Assembly: GCA_024243835.1 (NCBI GenBank)
Contig: JALPMN010000475.1
Span: 1 to 10,271, forward strand
Reading direction: 5' to 3'
DNA: 10,271 nucleotides
Source of the DNA: Enteropsectra breve
Lineage: Eukaryota > Microsporidia
Shown here: piece by piece, positions 1-7,284 of the stretch
Position numbering within the stretch: the stretch's first letter is position 1
How the letters are laid out: every line of letters starts with the position of its first letter
Program-made: the position numbers and the translations under genes
Notes under the pieces: model-generated
Databases searched by the model: none
The model's input: the letters and a program-made list of their open reading frames with translations, nothing else
What the model was told of the DNA's origin: nothing

Positions 1-1639
1 TTTCATAATATCCGTGTAAAATTAAAAATATCAGCTGATTTTTTCTGTTCTTCTTCAGGTATCTTAAAATCCTATTTCCCGCTTCTACGCTGAAATAATT
101 GAGAGACTCATCAAGAACAAGCACCGCCTTCTCCCTGAGTATGGCATTTGCAAGATTTATCATCTGGCTGAAATACCCCATCGAAGGCGCTATTTTTAGC
201 TCTTTTATTATTTCTTTTACGTCTTCCTTTTTGCCGTCCAGTAGTCTCTCTACATGTTCTTCATCATAATTCATGCTATTATTAGACGAAACCAAGCTAT
301 TCTTTTTTAATTTCACTCCTGGCGCTTCCTGCGTGATAGTCTGACTCATATTTTGGCTTAAGTAACTGATGTTTGTGTTTTTCTCAAAATATCCATCATA
401 TTTCAACAGCCCCATTATAAACCTTGCCAATACGGACTTACCACTGCCATTATCGCCAATAACAGCAACAAACCCAGGCTTATTGAATGAGAAGCAGACA
501 TCATGCAAGACTAGTTTACCGTTAATGTAAATATTGCAGTTCCTGGCAATAATTTGATCAAACTTTTCTTTGCGGTTTTGATTATCGTTATTAGCATTGT
601 CGTTATTAGCATTGTCGTTATTAGCATTGTCGTTATTAACAACATTACTATTATAGCTACTGGACTGTACGGGAAGCCTGTGATACTCCTCCAACAGCTT
701 GTAAAAGGCCTTCAACAGCCTTAGTATTGTGCCCATAGTAATTAGAAAATTCACAGAAAACAAAGCGGCATTGCTGTGCACTTCTGGGCAGCTTACATAG
801 AGGAAGAGCGAGAGGGAATGGCCCAGTATCCAGTAAATAGAATCGCCTGCTGATAGAGCAGCTGGAAATGCCAGAAACAGGCTATTGTTGTAGCCCCTCC
901 TTATTCTATAGAAGAGCCTGAGACATCCGCTTGTTCTGAACAGTGCGTAGTTATTTAGTATTTTAAAGATTATATTTCTAATTTCTTCCTTTGCAATATT
1001 GATTCTGTCCTTAATTTTAAATATGAAAATGTACAAAATACTGACCGTAGCACTGGCTATCAGCAGAGTGGAATAAAGGTACAATTTTTTTGTGCAACGA
1101 AAATAACAGAGCGATACTGTCAAGTCAATAATATTCGAAATGATATCAAAAATCATTATCTCTGCCGATTTTACCAGCGCTTTCGAATGTATATTCAGTG
1201 CTACATTTTTGTTTCCTCTTTTACTATAGGAGCTGCTTTTATTTCTAAATAAGCTATCACTATTGCTGGCGTTCTGGAGGCAGCGCCCCGCTGAGTAAAA
1301 TTTTTCATAGTCCATCTCTAGATATTCATTAAAGTTGCTGTAAAACACCCTCTGAGAAGCAACAGATACGAAGTAAAATCTTATTATGTAGAACAGGGAT
1401 ATAAACAGGGCGTTGGCAGCTAAAAGAGCCAGATACTCCAGGAATTTCTTTCTGTCTCTCGGTATTTTATCATTTTTTATCACAGGAATGAAGGCCATAA
1501 GCGAGGAATTAGCGCGGGCTGCGAAGCCTGACTTGGCCAGTGATACCGCCAGTGCTGTGATAAATATTCTGCGGCTAGAGAGTGTTATTTCGGTTATTTT
1601 TGCCCAGAAATCTTTTTTAGACTTTTCCCCACGCAGCAT
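1..1639 (-). CDS. ABC half-transporter, Atm1-like (ABCB type), 3' end off the window
   Basis: A membrane half-transporter that should dimerise and use ATP to move an unknown substrate. 546 residues are visible; the C-terminus lies beyond base 1. Residues 1-320 form a transmembrane domain with hydrophobic segments near 25-52, 66-94, 158-181, 186-209 and 268-306. Residues 334-354 are an Asn/Asp-rich linker built from NNDNA repeats. The nucleotide-binding domain follows: Walker A GDNGSGKS (395-402), Q-loop YLSQ (426-429), Walker B VLVLDE (506-511), H-loop His 542. The signature LSGGQ is replaced by YFSQM (489-493) and the usual SALD D-loop by LNYFS. The ATG is fixed by an in-frame TGA immediately before it and by a CCC signal 7 bases upstream. 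It is divergent from the Ctf4-like gene. Atm1-like copies in microsporidia can be mitosomal Fe-S exporters or divergent paralogues; the degraded signature makes a divergent paralogue more likely. The ABC assignment is firm, the substrate unknown. Confidence 0.9.
   Translation of the reverse strand, partial: MLRGEKSKKDFWAKITEITLSSRRIFITALAVSLAKSGFAARANSSLMAFIPVIKNDKIPRDRKKFLEYLALLAANALFISLFYIIRFYFVSVASQRVFYSNFNEYLEMDYEKFYSAGRCLQNASNSDSLFRNKSSSYSKRGNKNVALNIHSKALVKSAEIMIFDIISNIIDLTVSLCYFRCTKKLYLYSTLLIASATVSILYIFIFKIKDRINIAKEEIRNIIFKILNNYALFRTSGCLRLFYRIRRGYNNSLFLAFPAALSAGDSIYWILGHSLSLFLYVSCPEVHSNAALFSVNFLITMGTILRLLKAFYKLLEEYHRLPVQSSSYNSNVVNNDNANNDNANNDNANNDNQNRKEKFDQIIARNCNIYINGKLVLHDVCFSFNKPGFVAVIGDNGSGKSVLARFIMGLLKYDGYFEKNTNISYLSQNMSQTITQEAPGVKLKKNSLVSSNNSMNYDEEHVERLLDGKKEDVKEIIKELKIAPSMGYFSQMINLANAILREKAVLVLDESLNYFSVEAGNRILRYLKKNRKNQLIFLILHGYYE
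586..639 (-). repeat. 15-bp in-frame tandem repeat in the ABC transporter linker
   Basis: Three full copies of CGTTATTAGCATTGT (plus-strand reading) and a partial fourth. On the coding strand each unit gives Asn-Asp-Asn-Ala-Asn, forming an NNDNA stretch between the membrane domain and the ATPase domain. The unit is a multiple of three, so gain or loss of copies keeps the frame. Copies are identical, which points to recent expansion. Confidence 0.95.
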
Positions 1640-1649
1640 TCAAAATGGG
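1640..1649 (-). promoter_or_regulatory. CCC start signal of the ABC transporter gene
   Basis: On the sense strand the bases before the ATG read CCCATTTTGA. CCC directly upstream of the start is the microsporidian signal seen at every gene in this window. The AAATTT half of the signal is not clear here. The rest of the divergent spacer up to 1920 is AT-rich with nothing else recognisable. Confidence 0.55.
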
Positions 1650-1920
1650 CATTATCGTATCACAAAATGTTTTATGTTAAATATATTAAGTACCCATTCC
1701 AATAAATATTTAAGCAAAACCATAGTGTTGTCAGACGTTAAAGAATTTATTATCGGCATGGGTAAAATGAATAGAGAATTTATAAATGATATAAATTATC
1801 TGGCAGTCAACAAATAGCATTTCAGAGTTTTAGGAAAGCTGTTTTATAGCCTTCTTTAGCAGTTGTATTTCAAATGACAAGCTCTGATATAAATAGTAAT
1901 AAAACAACACTTCAAAGAAA

Positions 1921-1937
1921 AAATTTGTGCCCTTATT
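1921..1937 (+). promoter_or_regulatory. AAATTT...CCC start signal of the Ctf4-like gene
   Basis: AAATTTGTGCCCTTATT leads directly into the ATG. The CCC lies 5 bases before the start codon and AAATTT just ahead of it, the same arrangement as at the three paralogues and eS8. It supports the ATG chosen at 1938 and suggests a very short 5' untranslated region, as is usual in microsporidia. Confidence 0.65.
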
Positions 1938-4052
1938 ATGGATGCGCCATTCACCAATCCAGTTGCGCACACAGAATCCCATTTTGTGGTGAATGACAAG
2001 TCTTTTAAGATCTACGATAAAAAGTCCATGGAACTAATAAAGGAGCATCCCGCAAACTCAGCACTCTTTGCCCTGGGTGCATCGCTCCTGGTGTATTCTG
2101 AACAGGACGGAGAAAGCTACACTCTGCACTCGCTATCTCTCAAGAGCTGGGCATTCTCGGCAGTTTCATCGTACAAATCAAAGATTCTATCGCTCTTTGT
2201 GAAAGATGCATTTTTGTATGTCGGTCTTGAGAACGGAACTCTGGAGCAGTACATCATTGGCGATACGGACAGCTTTGATAATCAGGAATTTAATAGGGCT
2301 GACAACACTCTGAATACCGAGTTTAATTTGGATTCAGTGCTGCACTCAGAAAAGAACAATACTGAAAATGTAGCTGAAATAAAGTTTAAGCTTATTAAGA
2401 GTATAAAGCACCACTATCCGGTGGCAGGAATTGCAGCCGATGGAATAAATATATATGTTACTGATGCGAGAGATAAAATAACGGAATATTCTCAGAAGAG
2501 CAGCGGTAAATCAGAAAACACAACGGTCTATGATTTCATGCGTCCCACGATATTCATGAAGAACCATCTGTTCTGTGTGGAGGCGCACAAAATTTATATC
2601 AAAACAAACGAGGCATTTGGGCTGTTTTATGAGCACAGCGCTGCGATTCAGGGGCTGTTCTTCTCTGATGAGGGCGGTATTATATTTTTGATAAGCGCGG
2701 CAAAGGACAGCGAAAATAACCTAGATATGAAAAAAGAATATAAAATACACACGCTCAACAGCGAGAGCATGGAGATAATTGAGACTATGCCGTGCGACAA
2801 TGGAACATTTATTTCGAGCGATGCGAATATGAGCTTTGTGGCGGGATACAACAAGGGAAGGCTGAGAATATTTGATATTTTCTATAAAGATATTAAATTA
2901 GTGATATCAAAGTATAAAAAATCAGAAATAAAAGAAAAATTGATGGATGGAGAGGATTATGATAACAAAAGAGCAGGGGCGTATGTGGATGATGGGAATA
3001 AGCGCAAATTAGATCATAGAAATAGTGATCTACATAGAAACAGTGATCTACATAGAAACAGTGATCTACATAGAAACAGTGCTGCCTACAACAACAGTGA
3101 TAAAAAGAGCATTCATGTCTCCAAGGAGGGATATAACAAGGAAAACAATAATAATTTAAAAACTAGTAGTAAAGGCTTTAGTGGCAAAGGAATTAGCTAT
3201 TTTGAAGAAGATGAATTTGAAAAACAAGTGGAGAATAAGAGAACTAAAAAAGAATATGATTTTTCAGATGCAGAACCGAAGGTATATGAAAATACAAACA
3301 GAGAATTTATATTCAGAATGCCAGGAAGCTGCATTGGCACCGACACGAACATGCTGTCATACACAGCCGAGGGGTATTTGGTTTCAATGCGGGGTGCTGT
3401 TTCCAACAGGATTGTCTTGATGTACCACGATGCATTCCGGGAGGTTATTGGTTTTCCAGATCCAGATCTTTCAACACAGGGCTGCTTTAGTGGGGAACAT
3501 GTGCTTCTTAGCACCAGAAATAAAATAAGTCTGTACCGCGGAGAAGCCTCTGTGTGGAGCAAGGAGATTTTGAGTAATTTGATTGGAATCAGCAGCGAGC
3601 ATATTTTTGTGTTTATTGATGATGGCCTTATGATTTTGGACTATGATGGAAATATCACTAAGGAAATATATCTCTGTGAGGGATACAGCTATTCCCTGGG
3701 AACAGATTGCATTGCACTGCTGTGCAGCAATGAGATTCTGGTCATAAACACGAGGACATGGGAGACTAAAACCGTTAGATGCAAAAACTGCAATTTCTGT
3801 GGGCTGGATGGCGATGACATTTATGTGCGTATTAAAAAAAAGATTTATCGGTTGGAAAATAGTCTTTTTGTGAAAGTCGGAGAAACAGCCGGGCAGCCGC
3901 TGCTGGTGATCGAAGGGCATGTGGTGTCTCTGGCAGAGCCTGCAGTGCTGACGCCACGGCCAGCCGTTGAATACACACGTCTCGGTGGCGAGGATGTTCG
4001 TATTGAGCGCGGTGCTAAGCCAGCGGTTGAGCGGTATCGCGGTGCACACTAA
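1938..4052 (+). CDS. CTF4: Ctf4/AND-1/Mcl1-like replisome adaptor, lacking the C-terminal helical domain
   Basis: 704 residues. In fungi and animals Ctf4/AND-1 is a nuclear trimer that links the CMG helicase (via GINS) to DNA polymerase alpha. Residues 1 to about 325 are beta-strand rich and WD-like, with AHTESH near the start recalling the HTEGHT of AND-1. Residues 330-455 are a charged low-complexity linker with HRNSDL repeats. Residues 457-690 match the second (SepB/Mcl1-middle) propeller of the family: FRMPGS near 459-464 for FQxGST, MLSYTAEGYL for the RFMVWNSIGII strand, VLMYHD for VEFHD, and TPRPAV (672-677) for the closing LPRPAV. In yeast and human this motif is followed by a five-helix bundle that binds client peptides; here only 27 residues follow. 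The downstream spacer is AT-rich and shows no continuation. Family assignment rests on recalled motif order and is fairly sure; loss of client binding is inference. Confidence 0.75.
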   Translation: MDAPFTNPVAHTESHFVVNDKSFKIYDKKSMELIKEHPANSALFALGASLLVYSEQDGESYTLHSLSLKSWAFSAVSSYKSKILSLFVKDAFLYVGLENGTLEQYIIGDTDSFDNQEFNRADNTLNTEFNLDSVLHSEKNNTENVAEIKFKLIKSIKHHYPVAGIAADGINIYVTDARDKITEYSQKSSGKSENTTVYDFMRPTIFMKNHLFCVEAHKIYIKTNEAFGLFYEHSAAIQGLFFSDEGGIIFLISAAKDSENNLDMKKEYKIHTLNSESMEIIETMPCDNGTFISSDANMSFVAGYNKGRLRIFDIFYKDIKLVISKYKKSEIKEKLMDGEDYDNKRAGAYVDDGNKRKLDHRNSDLHRNSDLHRNSDLHRNSAAYNNSDKKSIHVSKEGYNKENNNNLKTSSKGFSGKGISYFEEDEFEKQVENKRTKKEYDFSDAEPKVYENTNREFIFRMPGSCIGTDTNMLSYTAEGYLVSMRGAVSNRIVLMYHDAFREVIGFPDPDLSTQGCFSGEHVLLSTRNKISLYRGEASVWSKEILSNLIGISSEHIFVFIDDGLMILDYDGNITKEIYLCEGYSYSLGTDCIALLCSNEILVINTRTWETKTVRCKNCNFCGLDGDDIYVRIKKKIYRLENSLFVKVGETAGQPLLVIEGHVVSLAEPAVLTPRPAVEYTRLGGEDVRIERGAKPAVERYRGAH
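3015..3080 (+). repeat. 18-bp in-frame tandem repeat in the Ctf4-like linker
   Basis: CATAGAAACAGTGATCTA occurs three times with a 12-base partial fourth; the first copy differs by one base. It encodes HRNSDL repeats (residues 360-381) in the disordered linker between the two propeller regions. The period is a multiple of three, so copy number can vary without breaking the protein. Confidence 0.95.
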
Positions 4053-4326
4053 TTAAAATATGAAATTATATACAAAGGTTAGTTAAAATTTTATTTGCTG
4101 CATATTAATACCAGTGAAAGACTTAAGTATATTTTGTCAAAATGTATTTTATTATTTAATTGGTTCTCTGTATTCGGATCCATGAGGGTTCTTTATATTG
4201 TATTTTATAAATACGACATATTTAGTTTATAGATTTTTGAAAGATGCATATGAAATATTTTACACTATTCTAATGAGCTGCTATGTTGTAAAATTTAATC
4301 GGATTTTTAATATGTTTATAATTTAT
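4053..4326. other. AT-rich spacer between convergent genes
   Basis: The Ctf4-like gene and the first paralogue end towards each other here. I see no tRNA, repeat or coding continuation. The last 16 bases (4311-4326) match those flanking the stop of the second paralogue, so the duplication unit extended past the stop codon. Confidence 0.6.
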
Positions 4327-5376
4327 TCATTGTCTTTCATACAAAAAGTGTAGAACTTGAATCTTTTCATTTGTAACTAAATTTCCGCATCTTTCTTGTA
4401 AATTATCTTCTTTGTTGAATACTTCAGTTCTGTAAACTCCGTTTTCATTCTCACTTCTATCAAGATAGAGAATGGCTTTTATAATGTAGTTAACATTATA
4501 CTCTCTGCCTTCATGTACAAGCATATTAAGATAGATGCTCTTAATGCTATTCTCCTCGCCTATAGATTTGCAACTAAAAATAACAGCCATTTTTGGATAT
4601 AAATCCAATAACAAGAGGTCATTAGGACATCTAGCATGCTGGCTTATCTGTTTTTTCATGGAACCTGCCTTTGGCAGTGTCTTAGTTGCACTGTCTATTG
4701 ATTTTAAGGGGCTCATTCGTCTATTTTCATCTGTTATAGCTTCTATTGTCGTAAGAAGCTCCCCAACTGCAGTTGAAACTGCTCTCTTACCACATTTTAG
4801 CTTTAGCTGGGAATTAATTCTATTTTTAAAGATCATTCTACCGTTGCCTTGTTCTTCATCTAAATTCGTTGCCAGCCTGTCGATTATATCATACAACGGA
4901 TTACTGTTCTGGGTCTTGCTAATGCCAAGCAAGGCATGAATTTTTAATAAGCTTTCATCGCGGACATTGCTTGGAAGATTACTGTCCCATCCTGCATCAG
5001 TAATAATCTGTTTAACAAGACAATGAAAGGCCTGCCCCTTTTCATTATAATTTGAAGTTTTTATTTCATTTTTGAATTGCACAGGGGCAGTGATGAATTT
5101 GACCACCGCCGAATAGTGCTCGATTGTTTCTTCTGCTGATGGGTTGTAGTCATGTGTTTTTGAGAAAGATTCTTTGCTTGGTTTGCAACTATACGTTTGG
5201 GAAGATGTTTCTGGGCACAGCAAATCATCTTGTATATTAATGTATTCATTTGAGGAATGTTCCCCCTTATCTGTTTTATTTCGGTCCAATATGCTTCGTA
5301 TCACTAAAGCCAGTCCCGTAAGTACTGCTAATGCAACGATAAAAAGCAAAACAATAGTAGCATTTGTTTTAGCCAT
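4327..5376 (-). CDS. Membrane-anchored USP-like protein, copy 1 (predicted inactive)
   Basis: 349 residues, no recognised family name. Residues 5-27 are one strongly hydrophobic segment (signal anchor or uncleaved signal peptide) followed by RSILDRNK. Residues 52-72 are a Cys/Ser-rich stretch nearly identical to copy 2. From about 80 the blocks follow USP order: EHYSAVVKFITAP (86-98) where USPs have TCYMN...LQ, NPLYDIID (159-166) for the QQD box, KC at 194-195 and RC at 249-250 for the zinc-finger pairs, YPKMAVIF (260-267) for LPxxLxxxL, YIIKAIL for YxLxAVxxH, GVY (313-315) for GHY, and LHFLYER (342-348) for the LFYER end. The catalytic Cys would be His 87 and the catalytic His Val 314. An upstream in-frame ATG at 5391 lies across the CCC signal and is absent in copy 2, so the start at 5376 is preferred. 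Membrane topology is unresolved. The CDS is sure; the USP relation is inference. Confidence 0.9.
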   Translation of the reverse strand: MAKTNATIVLLFIVALAVLTGLALVIRSILDRNKTDKGEHSSNEYINIQDDLLCPETSSQTYSCKPSKESFSKTHDYNPSAEETIEHYSAVVKFITAPVQFKNEIKTSNYNEKGQAFHCLVKQIITDAGWDSNLPSNVRDESLLKIHALLGISKTQNSNPLYDIIDRLATNLDEEQGNGRMIFKNRINSQLKLKCGKRAVSTAVGELLTTIEAITDENRRMSPLKSIDSATKTLPKAGSMKKQISQHARCPNDLLLLDLYPKMAVIFSCKSIGEENSIKSIYLNMLVHEGREYNVNYIIKAILYLDRSENENGVYRTEVFNKEDNLQERCGNLVTNEKIQVLHFLYERQ

Positions 5377-5401
5377 TGTAATAGGGGACATTGAAAAATT
5401 T
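5377..5401 (-). promoter_or_regulatory. AAATTT...CCC start signal of copy 1
   Basis: Sense-strand order is AAATTT, then TTCAATGT, then CCCCTATTACA and the ATG of MAKTNA. The same string with three changes precedes copy 2. It decides the start: the in-frame ATG 15 bases further upstream sits between AAATTT and CCCC and would put the CCC inside the coding sequence. Confidence 0.7.
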
Positions 5402-5505
5402 TTAATTTAAAAAAACTGTTTTTGACTCTCAGCTTTATTTCAGCTTAAATATACGCCATAGAGCAAGTATGGGCATATTAGATGATAACATCCTAAGCCC
5501 TGCCT

Positions 5506-5553
5506 TGAATGATTACAGAGTATTTAGCTCAGAAAATATAGACTGGCGCTAAA
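5506..5553 (-). promoter_or_regulatory. Conserved upstream module of the paralogue family, copy 1
   Basis: Plus-strand AATGATTACA (5508-5517), then 26 bases, then TGGCGCTAAA (5544-5553). Copy 2 has both 10-mers at exactly the same 36-base offset, while the sequence between them and the gene has diverged. AATGATTACA begins 132 bases from the ATG. It may be a shared transcription factor site or the retained edge of the duplicated unit. Confidence 0.45.
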
Positions 5554-5712
5554 ATTAAAAAAAACTTAGTTTACTTAACTGCCACTTCATAAATCTTTGG
5601 GAATGTCCCTTGCATACTCTTATGCTTTGCTCACCGTCGCCTCGTTATTAGTGTGTGTTGGCTGACCACATAGGACGCTTAAATTAAATTGGCTATCACA
5701 GGAAATAAAACA
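5554..5712. other. Spacer with a GC-richer patch, no gene assigned
   Basis: Bases 5595-5700 are visibly less AT-rich than the rest of the spacer. On the minus strand the reading frame of the relic next door stays open for about 30 codons past its TGA. On the plus strand a 20-codon frame at 5603-5665 looks like a signal peptide but stops. GGGAATGTCCC at 5600-5610 is a tiny inverted repeat. None of these is enough to call a gene. Confidence 0.4.
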
Positions 5713-5949
5713 TCAGATGTTTGAAAGGGTTTTATTTTTATATGCCATTTTGTAGTGGCATTCTTTATTTTCGTAAAAGGAAAATATGCTGTTCACAAAA
5801 CATCGATCACCGTTAATTTCACTAAATATTCGCTTTATACAAGATTTTGAATTTAAAAAAAACCAACAAAAGTCTGAAGCTTCACCAACAAATATTTGCA
5901 AAGGGAAGCAATCGAAAACATATCGATAGGCTTTATTATTCTTCGTCAT
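5713..5949 (-). pseudogene. Possible relic of a fourth USP-like paralogue
   Basis: A 78-codon frame from the first ATG (open about 24 codons further upstream without an ATG) ending in TGA. It lacks the CCC start signal and an N-terminal hydrophobic segment. Its last third, NSIFSFYENKECHYKMAYKN, lines up with NAILYHDRTENEKGVYKTEI of copy 2, and CHYKMAYKN is close to the GHYxAYVKN of active USPs. CFPLQIFVGE (about 40 residues earlier) could be the LPxxLxxxL strand. If so, this is the C-terminal part of a further family member that kept the catalytic His, with its front half gone. No alignment is possible outside these blocks, so a chance frame or a small unrelated gene is still possible. Confidence 0.35.
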
Positions 5950-5964
5950 TTTTTCTATCGCCAA

Positions 5965-6198
5965 CTCAAATCGAGTTTGTCTTTTAAGAATGCTATTTAT
6001 CCTTAAAAGCTATAAATTGCTGCACTATTGAGATAATATTGATCCCCAACGCTTATTCTATATTTAAATAAGAATTATCATGCCAATACTCTAAGTGCAG
6101 AAAGCCAAGTATCTATTTATAAATTTAAACGTAAAAGTACTGTTTAATACATAGAGATAGTAAAATTGTTTTTATTTTACAGTATGTTTATAATTTAT
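5965..6198. other. AT-rich spacer downstream of copy 2
   Basis: Stops in all frames apart from the first part that continues the relic frame. Bases 6183-6198 repeat the 3' flank of copy 1. Nothing else seen. Confidence 0.5.
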
Positions 6199-7260
6199 TC
6201 ACTGTCTTTCATACAAAAAGTGCAGTGCTTGTATCTTTTCATTTGTAACTAGCTTTTCGCATTTTTCTTGTAAATTGTCTCCTTTGTTTAATATTTCGGT
6301 TTTGTAAACACCTTTTTCATTTTCAGTTCTGTCATGATAAAGAATGGCATTTATTGTGTAGTTAACGCTATGCTTTGCGCCTTCATGTACAAACATATTA
6401 AGATGCATGCTCTTAATGCTACTCTCCTCGCCTATTGATTTGCAACTAAAAATAACAGCCATGCTAGGAAACACGTCTCTTTTCCAACTGTCATTGGCGC
6501 ATTCTGCATGCTTTTCCAGGCTTTCCCTTGCTTCCTTAAATTCTGGCCAATTCAAGAACTCGCAGTCTATAGAATTTGCAGGGCTAAATCGTCCGTGTTC
6601 GTCTGTTATGGCCTCTATAGTTGATGCTGTATTGGAAGAAACAATTTTTCCATCATCGCATTTTAGTTCTAATGTTGAAGTAATATCATTTTTAAAAATA
6701 TTTTTTCCTTCGCCGCGTTCTTCATCTATTTTCTGAACCAGCTTGTCAATTATGTCGTACAACGGATTGCTGTGCAGGGTTCTGGTGATATCCAGTAAAG
6801 AGTGAATTTTTAGCAAACTTTCATCACTGTCTTTGCCTGGAAGATTCTCGTCCCATGCAGCATCCGTGATGATGCGTTTGATATGGTGGTGAAAAGGCAT
6901 TTTTACTTGGTTAAAAAGCGTGTTAACGATATCTTTATGGATGCCCTTAGGAGCAGTAATGAGTTTTACCGCTGCCTTATAGTACTCGAATATTTCCTCT
7001 GCATTTGGATTGAAATCATATTCTTGCGAGAAAGATTCTTTGCTTGGTTTGCAACTATACGTTTGGGAAGATGCTTCTGGGCATAGCACACCATCTCGTA
7101 TATTGATGGAGTCTCTCGAGCTTTGATTATCTTTATCTGATTTATTTCCTCGGGATGGGCTATTTCGGTCCATTATGCTTCGTATCACTAAAGCCAGTCC
7201 CGTCAGTCCTGCAAGTGCAAATATCATTAACAGTATAATAGTAGCATTTATTTTAGCCAT
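6199..7260 (-). CDS. Membrane-anchored USP-like protein, copy 2 (predicted inactive)
   Basis: 353 residues, the closest relative of copy 1. Residues 6-27 form the hydrophobic anchor, ending LTGLALVIRSI as in copy 1. The Cys/Ser-rich juxtamembrane stretch is at 58-78. USP-order blocks: EYYKAAVKLITAP (92-104) with Tyr 93 at the catalytic Cys position, NPLYDIID (165-172), KC 200-201, EC 253-254, FPSMAVIF (264-271), GVY (317-319) with Val 318 at the catalytic His position, and LHFLYER at 346-352. The front differs from copy 1 mainly in the linker around 34-50, where about six residues are gained (SPSRGNKSDKDNQ region). The ATG at 7260 sits directly after the CCC signal. Five cysteines align in all three copies (here 70, 201, 254, 273, 334). 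The pairing of a conserved anchor with a diverging domain suggests duplication followed by sequence divergence; role unknown. Confidence 0.92.
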   Translation of the reverse strand: MAKINATIILLMIFALAGLTGLALVIRSIMDRNSPSRGNKSDKDNQSSRDSINIRDGVLCPEASSQTYSCKPSKESFSQEYDFNPNAEEIFEYYKAAVKLITAPKGIHKDIVNTLFNQVKMPFHHHIKRIITDAAWDENLPGKDSDESLLKIHSLLDITRTLHSNPLYDIIDKLVQKIDEERGEGKNIFKNDITSTLELKCDDGKIVSSNTASTIEAITDEHGRFSPANSIDCEFLNWPEFKEARESLEKHAECANDSWKRDVFPSMAVIFSCKSIGEESSIKSMHLNMFVHEGAKHSVNYTINAILYHDRTENEKGVYKTEILNKGDNLQEKCEKLVTNEKIQALHFLYERQ

Positions 7261-7284
7261 TGTAGTAGGGGACAGTGAAAATTT
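7261..7284 (-). promoter_or_regulatory. AAATTT...CCC start signal of copy 2
   Basis: Sense strand reads AAATTTTCACTGTCCCC, then TACTACA and the ATG. Almost the same as upstream of copy 1, with the same distance from CCCC to the ATG (7 bases). Confidence 0.7.

Noticed and set aside
1413..1817. Plus-strand frame of 134 codons overlapping the ABC transporter start
   Set aside because: It begins at a TTG inside the antisense of a well-supported ABC membrane domain, and its second half is AT-rich spacer sequence without protein character.
3471..4049. Minus-strand frame of 192 codons opposite the Ctf4-like gene
   Set aside because: Long, but the plus strand matches a known family throughout; the antisense frame has no start signal and ordinary shadow composition.
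5603..5665. 20-codon plus-strand frame resembling a signal peptide
   Set aside because: Too short, followed by a TGA, and not matched by a continuing domain; hydrophobic composition may be chance.
4535..6736. Plus-strand frames at 4535-4939 and 6407-6736, similar to each other
   Set aside because: They are antisense of the same region of copies 1 and 2, so their similarity follows from the paralogy of the real genes.
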